DNA of 64,000 nt from Liopterus haemorrhoidalis (lineage: Eukaryota > Arthropoda > Insecta > Coleoptera > Dytiscidae). A program made the position numbers and the translations under genes. The notes below the pieces were generated by a model that was given only the letters and a program-made list of their open reading frames with translations, was not told where the DNA came from and did no database searches. Numbering within the stretch: position 1 is the first letter of the stretch; each line of letters opens with the position of its first letter. The stretch covers positions 22,078,813 through 22,142,812 of the forward strand of contig OZ020619.1 in NCBI GenBank assembly GCA_963971575.1, given 5' to 3'. Shown piece by piece: positions 10,890 to 21,200 of this stretch.

Positions 10890-11685
10890 TTTTAGCTTCC
10901 TTGCCTAGAAAATGGTATTTTCTGTCTTATTTCGTTGGCTATATAGCTCGACGTTAACAGTTTCACTTGGCTCGTAGTAATCTCGTTCACCTGGAGCTCG
11001 TAAAATCTTTCATATTCCATATACACAAAAGGACCTTTTGGGAAATATTTTATGTAAAAACCTTTTACCTAAAAATACACCGTTTATATTTCTTTAGACC
11101 ACTTTCTATAATATTGTAAACACATTATGTTGTAGATATGCATTTTCAAGTGCAAAAAAATTTTTTTTCCACTTTTCGGCAGTAGCACAAAATAAGAAGA
11201 TAATCCCTATGCGCGAACGAGAGCCCGGTCGTGAATATTACCTGACGTGAAAAAATTGGTTTGTATTGTCTGAGTGATCGAAGTTATCTCGCACGATTCG
11301 TGGGCATTTGACACACCTGCATCTTATAAATGGACTAGGTACAATCAAAAAGTATATTTTGCGCAGGTCCCGGGGGGTATTTTCTTATTTTGCGCTACCT
11401 GTAACCTAGCGTATTGAGAAGTGACATTACCGATGGCGGCGCTGTACTCCAAGGCAATATGGCTGTCGTGTCTTTTATTCAGCTGTCAATATGCTAATAG
11501 CGAACAGGTTAATTTAAACACAATACATTTTTATTTTATGAAAATGCGAGTAAATATTTGCGAAATTTTTTAATTTTTATGCGCTACACATGTACACAGG
11601 TGTATAACAGAAGGTGGGCATCAAATTACAGTATTTAAAGTTTAATTTCAGTAGATTTATTGAAGTGTAATTTGTAGTTGAGCAG

Positions 11686-11934
11686 GTGTTAAATGCGGGG
11701 CACTTAATTTTATGTGGTACATCTGAGTGTCGGTCATCTGAATTTACAATATATGGATTCTGTTTGCAAAAAAGTGCATTATGTTCATTGCCTCAAGAAA
11801 TAAAATTAGTTTTAGTTGGACAGGAGCACCTAAAAGTTAAATATGCAACTTGCAGGTGCAAGCATATTAGTGCAGTTTTGTTTTTCTGCGACAAGTGTAA
11901 TGAACAAACTCGCATAGTATCAGTTACTTTTTAA
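11686..11934 (+). pseudogene. possible SWIM-type zinc-finger fragment
   Basis: 82 codons read GHLILCGTSECRSSEFTIYG then FCLQKSALCSLPQEIKLVLV and end ATCRCKHISAVLFFCDKC. The order 'glCLqtSal..PhEI ... C-C-KH--AvL--C' is what I recall for SWIM zinc-finger segments of insect THAP/YqaJ-type proteins. The usual spacer between the two cysteines and the CxH is deleted here (CRCKH), so zinc binding is doubtful. No neighbouring exons were found. Could be an exon relic of a captured gene or transposon. Assignment is from memory only. Confidence 0.35.
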
Positions 11935-12835
11935 CTCAAAATATATTCCCATGCCTTCCTCCTGCCCATAACCAAATCTTTTCCCAATCTGGACTTAATA
12001 TTAACTTTCCCTCCATTTTTTTCTTAAGAAAAGAAAAAAACTAAGATGCCTATCTTTGTCCTGTCTCGAATGACAGCCAAAAACACTACAATTTGTTCTA
12101 CTTTTATAGTTTTTCACAACTTCTATCGACATTTTAACAAAAATTCAACACTAGAACATATGTAATAAGTTCAAACAGTACCAGAGCACCTAGTACAATA
12201 TTTGACCACCAGACTGCGTATCCGAGCGTGTCAGTTCTCAATAGTTCTGTAAAAGCGAGGTCCTGCTGCATATTAGTCCAAAGTCAATTCCCTTGGTCTC
12301 ACTATGAGTTTATGAATGAACTTTCACTTTCTATCCTCTTATTATCGATTGTTGTATCATGTTTCAGGAAAAGTAGCGGTATTATTTACTAGATTTTTAA
12401 ATATCTTGAATATTTATGTAAACGTTCCTTTGTGCTGGAGGCTACGTTATAGCACATTTACAGTACAAATTATCATTTCTTGTTATTGTAGTTAAAGTCA
12501 CTGCAATCTTAATATTTCATTGTAAAAGTACAACAGTGCAACTTACCTACCTGTGTGCATACATATTCCAGCTATCGAAATAAGTTGTTTCTTGAGAGAA
12601 AGTTCGATGCACAGTCACAGGAAAGTTGTCAAAAACAACACTGTCTGTTTTGTCCGTGAGTAACCAACAGCTTTATTTTCAAAAAGTTTTATTTCCAAAA
12701 ATAGAAAGTATCTGGCACTACATAAGATGCGTAGTAAGCAAACGGCCCACAGCAATGATCAATCATGTTAAATGTTATCTACATTCAAATATAAAGATAT
12801 GTCTTGAGTATAAATAATGTATACAGCAGTGTTTT

Positions 12836-13935
12836 TCTACTTTTTAGGATTTTGTAGGTATGACCAAAAAACCCTTAGACCTGCCGTCATTTTGTCGTAT
12901 GTCTGTCGGTTCGGTAAAAATTGTAGCCAAACGGCTAAATCTAGAGAGTTGAAATTTGGCATGCTTATACAGCTCTTTGACCCGCACATAGGAAAAATAC
13001 TAAAACATCTCAAAAACATATCCCCCTAAAAATATAAACAAATACGTGCTCATGGATTTTTTTTTTGTGTATCAAATGAAAGCCCTAAGGATTAACGATC
13101 AAAATTTTATTTTTGCAAAATACATTATTTAAATGCGATTTTTACCAAAATTGTGCAAAAAAAAAATTTTTCCCACACCCTATAGCCCAGATGGTTTAAA
13201 CTAAAAATCTGAAAAAGTACATTGATGTGAACCGGAATAGTACAACAGGAATTTTTGATCAGATTATATTTTCGGAAAATAACACATTGTTTGTGTTTTT
13301 TTGGTTGACGATGCATAAAAGTTATACTCATATAACACGTTAAGTTGTTAAGCGTATCGTGGTCTAGTGGCTACGTTGCGCGCTAGCTACACAGATTTCT
13401 TATTCACTACACAGGTTCGTTCCTTGCCTGAGGAGTCAATTTTATTTTTTTTTCATTTTTATTTTTTTTTAAATTAATTTGTTAAAATCTAGTTATATTT
13501 TAGCAAATTTTGAATTTAATTTTTAAGAGCGTAAATTTAATAACCAATTTGAATTTTTGGAATTATATTTTCTTTCTATGTGTCATTTATACGAAACCAG
13601 AGGGGCGGAGCGTATGATTTAAGACAACCAATGAAAGCCATAGGCGCAATTTTCAAAATCTTAATGAACCTTTTTATATAAAAAAAATAATAATGGTTGT
13701 ATTATAATAATTGGTATTAGGTATTCGAAATAAAATAAACAAAAAAATATTTTAACATAAAATTTGTTTTTAAAGCTCTTAGATTAACAGACGATAAATT
13801 ATTTTAAAAAGATCGTTCATTTTGCCGTGGTTACTACAAAGTAAAATTTGTCCTACACACTCAGCGGCATGCCTTCACTTATTATATACCTGCGAAACCT
13901 TGCAATGTGTGAAAATTCACACTTCACATCAATTT
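12836..13935 (+). repeat. interspersed repeat R1, copy A (about 1.1 kb)
   Basis: It matches 18395-19420 in inverted orientation across its length: GTAGGTAT-ACCAAAAAACCC, AAATTTGGCATGCTTATACA, GACCCGCACATAGG, ACACCCTATAGCCCAG-TGG analogue, GAATAGTACAACAG, a tRNA-like centre, AAAATTGCGCCTATGG analogue and a 3' end AATGTGTGAAAATTCACACTT. No protein frame is conserved between copies. It is non-coding and may be a tRNA-headed or Helitron-like non-autonomous element. Confidence 0.75.
13350..13428 (+). other. tRNA-like module (A/B box) inside R1 copy A
   Basis: ATCGTGGTCTAGTGGCTACG resembles a tRNA D-arm/A box and AGGTTCGTTCC about 40 bases on resembles a T-arm/B box. The paired copy B holds TTCATGGTGTAGTGGTTAGA on its sense strand in the same place. 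Stems do not close into a full cloverleaf by eye, so I read it as SINE-like rather than a functional tRNA. Confidence 0.45.
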
Positions 13936-13989
13936 TTTTTATCAAAATAACTGGAACATTCCGATACATAGGTATCAGAACAACTATAG

Positions 13990-14274
13990 AGCTGTTTCCA
14001 CACTATGCCACTTGGCAAAGCCAAATAAATGTGGGCATGTCTGTGTAAGGCCTATGGCAAAATACTACGCGGCATGTCGATTGCAAACTGACTGATGGTG
14101 GTCTAAATCAAAGAAAGCCTGGTGACATTTTAGTGTGGACGTGCCAAGTGGCTTACAAATACGAGTTGGGCTTACAAAATCGATGCTGAACAGTCCTGAT
14201 GCGCTCTCCGTGAGCTGATAATGTGGACGTTGCTGCCAAGTGTCGAAGCCAATTGGCATAGTGTGGACACAGCT
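13990..14274. mobile_element. MITE with AGCTGTTTCCACACTATGCC ends
   Basis: Left AGCTGTTTCCACACTATGCC followed by (A)CTTGGC, and the complement of the right end AGCTGTGTCCACACTATGCC, are near-perfect inverted repeats of about 27 bases. A further inner copy (GTGTGGACGTGCCAAGTGGC) adds subterminal symmetry. No clear target duplication; family not assigned. Confidence 0.7.
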
Positions 14275-15029
14275 TCACAGAGCAAGGTAAAGAATTTGTG
14301 TATGTAAGTAAAGAAATATAAAATGAGAGAGTGAAAGAGAGATTATAAACAAGAAATAAATCATAGAGTTAAGACAAATTATCACGTTGCATTCTTCTAA
14401 CAAACCCACATTCTTTTGCCACGTATATAAGCTATGTTATCTCAAGTTAATTTATATTCCAGTGTTTACAGGTTTGTTATAAACACAACATAATTTAAAG
14501 ACATTTATATTTATTATTAATTTCTTATAATTTTTTGCTACATCAAGTTGTTGAACTGCAGAGGTAGACTACCTTGGTAACTAATCAAGGTTATCCACAA
14601 ATAATTCATTTCTTAAAACTCGATCCTTTGTATTATTTTGAGGTATTTTTGGAAATATTACTTCAATTGTGTTGTTGACTACGTTATAAATTAAATATTT
14701 ATTACTCAACGGTTGTGTACGTCTGATGCTAATGAGGAAAAAATTTGAATAGTAATTGCATTTTTAACGGTTGTCTATGGTTTAATTGATTTCACTTTTA
14801 CTTATTCTTAAACGTTTGCAAGTTTAAGGACATGACATTTATTTGTGATTTATTTGTTTAAAAACTTTTTTTATGTCACATTCTCGAGTAATAATTAAAT
14901 TACAATTACGAGTACAAACCTAAAAACAGGATGTCTGAATGACTTCTGGCCGATTTTGTTTTTTATAACTTTTAAATAAAACACTTCTTATTAATTGTTT
15001 TTTAAGGATCATTTATTTAACTCTTGGCA
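14275..15029. other. no feature recognised
   Basis: AT-rich, no ORF with family motifs. Confidence 0.5.
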
Positions 15030-15615
15030 TAAAGTATGAAAAATGATATTGGCCAACCGTCTCTGGTAGCGTTACAAATAGGGCTTTTCCAGTTACATTT
15101 TTCATGACATTTCCGCATATGGTGATATATTAATAACAGAACAAACTGTTCAACATACTCCGTTGTATTGTTACTGGCCTGTTAGGGTACAGCCTTCCTT
15201 TTAAGTAACCCCAAAGAAAAAATCTGGTACAGTTAAATCTGACGAACGAGGTGGCCAATCGGTGTCACCAAATTTTGATATTATTCGATCAGGAAACGCA
15301 TCACGAAAAATTTCATTGTGTGCAATATGGCACCATCCTGTTGAAATCACATGTTTTGACCTTGTTCATTAATTTCTGGCACAAAGTAGTTTTGCAGCAT
15401 TACACGATACAGTATTTTCATTAGCATCAAAAAAGATGCAATGATGTCACCAGTCGAAATTGCACACCACACTCTAAAAATGTGAAGAGATCATGCATGA
15501 ATCGATTATGGGATTTCCGATCACCAGTAACGTCTCTTTTGTTATTAATGTATCCAGGCATGTCGAAACGTGTTTCATGATTCATATAAAATGGGTCCGT
15601 CAAATTTACTACTAA
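15030..15615 (-). pseudogene. Tc1/mariner transposase C-terminal remnant (DUF4817 type)
   Basis: The minus strand reads NEIFRDAFPDRIISKFGDTD then WPPRSSDLTVPDFFFWGYLK and GRLYPNRPVTIQRS. Upstream, after a frameshift, are QDGAILHT and FDMPGYINNKRDVTGDRKSH. The QDGA..HT ... WPPRS-DLT--D---WG-LK pattern holds the second and third catalytic aspartates of this superfamily. Several frameshifts; no terminal repeats recognised. Dead copy, and distinct from the adjacent mariner at 15.7-16.45 kb. Confidence 0.75.
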
Positions 15616-15699
15616 ATAATAATATATTTATACATGGTGCCCTTTGACGAAAAAAAACAAGCATATCAAAGTTCTAGGAATTTTCCTGTAATTTCCTAG

Positions 15700-16450
15700 T
15701 TTATTCATATTTCTTGGTGATTAATACTAAATTTTTGAAAGTAATCGCCATTAATGGCTCTGCATATTTTTCAAAAAGATATAAACTCTTTTAGACCCTC
15801 TTCAAAGTCCTTTTGTGGAGTATTGTTTATCCATTCATTTATCACTTTTTCACTTAGATAAGAGTAAAAATCCTTGCCCCTTGTGATTTTTTTTTTTTTT
15901 CTCGCCGAATATGTGGTAATCTCTAAGCGTTAAATCTGGCGAATATAGAGGATGTGGGAGTGATTACCATCGCAAGTCTACCATAACTTTACTTGTTAGA
16001 CGAGCGGCATGCGGTCGTGCATTATCATGCTGCCGCAAATATCGAGAGTGCAACTTTCCTGGTCGCTTCTTGACCAAAGTTTGTCGTAGTGGTCCACTAA
16101 GTAGATTGGAATAGTTTTTGGTATTTATTGTAGCCCCTTACGGAAGATATGTCAAGAATTATCCCGTCACAATCCCAAAATACCGAAATCATCATCTTCT
16201 CAATCGAGCTTTAAATGGGAGATTTCTTCTGGTTGTCGCTATTCCTTTGATTGATTATTTGTTTCGGTAGTGAAGTAGGTACCAAAGTTTCATCAGTTGT
16301 GATTAATCGTATCAAAAAATTGTTACTATATTCCATATCTAGTGCGCGTAAGGCACAAATGTTTACTCAACATTTTTTTTTTTTCAACGAGCAGAAATTT
16401 TATTTACTCCCAAGTGATCGTACAGAATCTCGAGAATTTTGCTGGAACTG
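15700..16450 (-). pseudogene. mariner transposase remnant
   Basis: Minus-strand pieces in several frames read FWDCDGIIL, RGYNKYQKL, VKKRPGKLHSRYLRQHDNAR-like and HPLYSPDLTLRDYHIFGEK. F-WD--GI-L...--HDNA--H ... HP-YSPDL---DYH-F is mariner (DD34D) core: second and third Asp are visible. Frameshifts and stops are numerous. Sequence 16450-16800 may be its 5' part but is not recognisable. Confidence 0.7.
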
Positions 16451-16799
16451 ATGCCCACCTAATTAAAGATGCATCGAATGGTTGCACGTCTATTATTTAT
16501 CTATTACTAGTTCTTCTATGACAGCAATATTTTCTTCGTTCTCTGCAGAGTTTGGTTGACAGCTGTACTTATCGTCTTTATGAATCTTTCTACCGTTTTT
16601 AAATCGATTGATTCAACGATGTATGATACATTTCGATTGAGCAGACTCGCACAAAAACAGCCTGCTCTAATTTGTGAGGTCTTGACATCTTCCTTTTATA
16701 AGGGAAAAATGATTGATCTTTGTGAATTAACTGCATTTTCCATGCCTAAATTATTAGAATTTCGCTGAAGTATATCTAGCAAATTATTGGAGCAAACTA

Positions 16800-18394
16800 A
16801 ATAACCAATATCTCTAATCAGCAGTAAATATATCAACACTTTTTTGCCTGCCTATATCATATATTAATTTTGACAAAGATCTTGTATAAAATATTTTAGA
16901 AAATGTATTTTATAATTTTCTTTTACGAATTTCCAATAGGCTTATTACACTGTTTGAAAGTTTTAGAACGGATCAATGTGAAAAATGGACTACAAATGCA
17001 CTCTTGGTATGCAGCTTATAAACGTCAACTCCTTCCGCCTCACTTTTCAAGCTGTTTACCACCAGCAACAGAATAAAAAACAAGAAATAAACACACACTA
17101 GTAAAGTTAGGTTTTTAATTTTTTTTTATAAATATGACCTGAATTATGTAATGTAGCAGTGATGTACATTGTTCCTTTAAGTAAATAAATAAAATTGATT
17201 GTATTCTTATCATCATTTTTTTTTTTTTTTGTCAAATATTGGCTACACAACTTTTTTTTACATCATCCACCGTACATCCAATTATTCAATCCAATTATTC
17301 AGTATGCATCTAGTCATTTGTTTCTGTTTTTGAAATCTGAATGTTGAGGATTATAGAATACTTCATAACCCTCATATTCCGAAATTAACAACTTGAAGTT
17401 AACAGTTGTTGAAACACACATGTTAACTTTCCTTCGGCCATTTTGCTTACAAACTGTTAAATCTTTTACAAAAGTTAACAGTAAGCTATTATCTAAGAAA
17501 TATTTTATAAATGATTGTCCATTACATGGCCATATTTCTCATCATATGTATTTTATAAAAGATCTATTACAGAATTCTTTTGCAATGCCTTATAACCTGC
17601 CAGTATCCAGTATCCAAGGATAATTCCAGTCTTTATAAATAAATAAATAAATAAATAAGTGTAGCTTTTGTGTAACATAAATTTATTTTTTTAGTAAGGA
17701 AAAAAAAAATTACATAAAGATATATTTTATTTAGATCTTTTCGGATCACCTTACCAGTTTTCTTCGTCATCCGAGGCAAAAAGTACGTCGAGTATATCCT
17801 GAGATTCATTGTTAAATTATTATCATGTGGATGGAGGTCCGAGTCGAGTGAATTGATTTCGTTTTTATCGTCACCAGTGTCACCCCACCCATAGCATGCG
17901 AGACACCGCACTTCTTGAAAAAAAAATAATAATAATACAGTTTCTACTTTTATTTTATTCCATGCTTTGAACATAAAATCTCAAAGCATAGCAAATGAGC
18001 CTCACCTCTTGTAAACGACTTTTCACCGGTGTACATCCAAATATTCCATTCCTAACGCATATAATCTGTACATTTCTAATACAGATTAGCCTTATTTACA
18101 AATTAAATACCAAACCTTTTTCAATTGATAAGCTCGAATTGCAGAAAATTTAAATTGCAAAAATGTTTAAAAAAGGCTGATATTGTTTGTTTCGCGGACG
18201 GGGTAGTTAATAACAGCTACTATTCGTTCTTTGTATGAGATCCTTGTAAGCTCACGCACAAGCAAAGTGGACTACATCATTTCTCAGCGAGCAAACCCAC
18301 AACAATCTGTCACACAGTGCCGGATATAGCGGCCTTGGCGCCCCGATGGAATTTTAAGTTTAGCACCCTTAAAAATTTAAGTGAAGAAAAAAAA
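16800..18394. other. no gene recognised
   Basis: Low-complexity A and T runs and an AAAT microsatellite (17638-17659). A GC-rich CAGTGCCGGATATAGCGGCC at about 18317 looks like a damaged hAT end adjoining R1 copy B. Confidence 0.5.
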
Positions 18395-19420
18395 ATATGT
18401 CAAGTGTGAATTTTCACACATTTCAGGGTTTCGCAGGTATTTAGTAAGTGAATGATGATTATTTGGGATGCCAAAACAAATTTCATATTAAAATATTTTT
18501 TTGTTAATTTTAATTCGAATGCCTAATGCCTAATACCATCATTTAGGTTACTAAATATGTGCAGTATTTTTTTTATATAGCAAGGTTCATTAAGATTTTG
18601 AAAATTGCGCCTATGGCTTCCATTGGTTGTTTTAAGTCGTAAGTTCCGCCCCTCTGATTTCGTATACATCGAAACATAGAATTAAATTATAATTTCAACA
18701 CTTCCCACTGGTGTTAAATTTATACTTTCAAAAATTAAATGCAGCATTTGCCAAAATATAACTAGAATTTTGACAAAATAATTCAAACAAAATAAAAATG
18801 AAAAAAAAAACAGAAAAAATAAAATTGTGACAGAAAGCGAGAATTCTAACCACTACACCATGAAGGCATACTGGTTTACAGTCTTACATAACATATTACA
18901 TGTTTACATCGTCAACCAAAAAACACAAAAAATGCATAATTTTCCGAAAACATAATCAGATCAAAAATTTCTGTTGTACTATTCCGATTCACACCAATGT
19001 ACCTTACTCAAAAATTTTTCAGATATTTAGTTTAAACTATCTGGGCTACAGAGTGTGGGACAAAATTCTTTTTGCACAATTTTGACAAAAATTGCGTCAA
19101 AATAATTTATTTTGCAAAAATAAAATTTTGATCGTTAATCCATGTATTAAGGGCTTTCATTTGATACCCTACTCAGAATTTAAAAAAAATATATATTTTT
19201 TTTTTCGATGAGCTCATCTTTGTTTATAGCTTTTTAGATGTTTAAGTATTTTTCCTATGTGCGGGTCAAAAAGTTGTATAAGCATGCCAAATTTCAACTT
19301 TCTAGGTTTAGCCGTTTGGCTAAAATTTTTAACGAACAGACAGACAGACAGACAGGCAGACGACAAAATGTCGGTATAAGGGTTTTTTGGTGATACCTAC
19401 AGAACCCTAAAAAAGAATAC
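18395..19420 (-). repeat. interspersed repeat R1, copy B
   Basis: Inverted relative to copy A (12836-13935). On its sense strand it starts AGGGTTCTGTAGGTATCACC with a short CTGT run (19340-19362), contains AAATTTGGCATGCTTATACA and ends at the hairpin AATGTGTGAAAATTCACACTT (18397-18420). The tRNA-like module is at 18838-18885. Copies differ by many substitutions, so they are old. Confidence 0.75.
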
Positions 19421-20104
19421 GGATTCAAGTAACGACAAAAATAAAAAGGAAGACAATTCCAAGTGATGAGAAAAAAAAAAGGAAGAGGGATCCAAGTGAT
19501 GATAAAAAGTGGATGCAATGATGTCAAAAAAAAAGAAAGAAGTGATGACCAAAAATTAAAAGGAATCACTGCTTTAGATTCAATGATTTGGACTGGTGAC
19601 TCCAAATAATCTCGGTATATTTTTCTGCTACTCTAATCACTGGCAAGTGTAATCTGTTTCTCATTCCTGAAACATTTATACTGACACTATGATTTTCACC
19701 ATGGAAAATATTTAATGTCACGATACGACCTTGTAAGTAAGACCATCCTAAATTTATCCTCCAAAATAGGATGTCCATTCGCGAATTCAAAGTTATTATA
19801 TTTTTTATAAAAAATTTTAAATTTCATAATATAGCTATAGCTGTTTATTAATTCGGCGAATGGAAATAAAAATACGGTAAATAAATGTCTAAATATTCGT
19901 CCTTGTCTGTGGAATTCAAAAAACACCCAATTGAAATTCGTATTTAACAGAAAATACAATGCAATATAGCATCATCACGACAGGTCTTAAGCCATATCCC
20001 GACAACCTCCCAGCCGAAACCACTTTCTCCAAGAGCTTGGCAAGGTCGCGCTCGATCACTGGTTCTTCATGAGCGGCGACCGCCAGTGTTGGAGAGTCCG
20101 GCAG

Positions 20105-20109
20105 TCAGT
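20105..20109 (+). promoter_or_regulatory. candidate arthropod initiator upstream of lectin exon 1
   Basis: TCAGT matches the arthropod initiator consensus and lies 31 bases before the chosen ATG, in a locally GC-richer 100-base stretch that differs from the AT-rich surroundings. I see no convincing TATA box, and the DPE position (+28 to +32) does not match its consensus. This is an inferred start site only. Confidence 0.3.
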
Positions 20110-20139
20110 TTGCGAGTGTGTGTATTAACATCTGTGAAA

Positions 20140-20260
20140 ATGAAAGTGGTCGCGAGCGGAACTGTGTTTGTCCTCGCGGGGTGCATCGTTGTCATGGCTG
20201 CAGCAGTAGCCTCCCCTAACTACAGCGTCAGGCTGCCTCAGTCCTCCAATAATCCTGCAG
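20140..20260 (+). CDS. C-type lectin-like protein, exon 1 (signal peptide)
   Basis: This is the coding part of the first exon of a secreted C-type lectin-domain protein. Reading from ATG at 20140 gives 40 codons plus one base, a basic Met-Lys start, a long hydrophobic core (VFVLAGCIVVMAAAVA) and a small-residue cleavage context (AVAS-PNYS), which is a typical signal peptide. The exon ends GCAG followed by the donor GTACAG (intron phase 1). An in-frame upstream ATG at 20086 exists, but it would put 18 polar residues before the signal peptide, so the 20140 start is preferred. Base composition is clearly GC-richer than the flanks, as expected for a host exon. The split codon completes as Asp with exon 2. 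Function is inferred from exons 2 and 3; this exon alone has no family motif. Confidence 0.8.
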
Positions 20261-20422
20261 GTACAGCTACACCCTTCATTAACTTTTCACATTTAATTAA
20301 AACTCATTAATTATTATTATACTGTTTGCTTATATTTCTCCACTTTGTAGCCTCACGAAGTGAATTCGTTGCTACGAAATTATTAAAGCCGCTTTTACAA
20401 TTAACTCATCATATTTTATATA

Positions 20423-20936
20423 CAGCGGGCGCCGTTTATTGTGATCGCTGGTTATAAGAATCAGCAACTTAATAGAATCAAATTTAAAAGGACCAATTCA
20501 AAATGTGAAATTCACTGCTTTTAGGAGTTTATTTGAATCACTTTCGGATATTAGACGTAATTTCGAAAGAATCTCAGATAATTTTTTATATTTCTAAAAT
20601 TTAAAAAGTTGAGGAAGGCGTTAGGAGAAGCGGGTGGGGGTGGTAAAAATGTTAGCAAATCTATATATTGTGTGAATTTAAGACAAACGAAAATACATGG
20701 ACATTATAAATAATTAATAAACATATTATACATAACCTAAATTTGCAGATTTTCTAGTTTATTTGATTAGGTGCATTTGGTAGTCAATAAACTGTAATTT
20801 CGTCTTCTGTATCAACGTTCTTATTTTTATCACTTACAGAAAATACTATTTTTCCAATTTTTGGTTATTAAAATCAGCCACTTAATAAAATTAATATTCA
20901 ATGACTAACTGTGATCACAAAAAACGGCGCTTATTG
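20423..20936. mobile_element. pogo/Tigger-like MITE with TA target duplication
   Basis: Imperfect terminal inverted repeats are present: left CAGCGGGCGCCGTTTATTG..., right the complement of CAATAAGCGCCGTTTTTTG. Both are followed by TGTGATC and an internal GGTTAT-A-AATCAG block. TA lies on both sides (20421-20422 and 20937-20938). The CAG start, TA duplication and 'gttataagaatcag' block resemble Tigger/pogo ends, but no transposase is left. The paralogous unoccupied copy at about 21938 supports the boundary. Confidence 0.65.
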
Positions 20937-20981
20937 TATATTGAAACAGGAAATATTTTCCAAATACTTAAAAAAAAAGAA

Positions 20982-21200
20982 GCTTTGAAGATGATCCACG
21001 TTCAGGACGTCCAAAAAGTGCAACCTCAGTAGAAATTTTTCAGCAATTTCATGATTCGGGTTTGGCTGACCGACGAATAAAAGAGCGTGAAATAATGGAG
21101 AATATAGGAATCTCAAATGGGTCGATACACCACTGAAGTTTTAGGTATAAAAAATATGGTGTGCAAGGTGCAATCATATTTCCTAGAAAACGATAAAAAA
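20982..21200 (+). pseudogene. mariner transposase fragment (helix-turn-helix region)
   Basis: The frame from 20982 reads SFEDDPRSGRPKSATSVEIF and continues DSGLADRRIKEREIMENIGI then SNGSIHH followed by a stop. EDD.RSGRP and the R(R/L)KxREI.E..GIS..S.HHIL block are the linker and second HTH of mariner transposases (PAX-like DNA-binding half). After the stop the homology fades (LENDKK). There is no catalytic domain, no terminal repeats were found, and it sits inside the intron-1 duplication interval. It is a dead remnant. Confidence 0.75.

Noticed and set aside
13350..13428. functional tRNA gene
   Set aside because: A- and B-box-like words are present but acceptor and anticodon stems do not close; lies inside repeat R1.
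19566..19959. two overlapping minus-strand frames upstream of lectin exon 1
   Set aside because: Neither shows a family motif or splice sites; AT-rich chance frames considered more likely, though not excluded as an exon.
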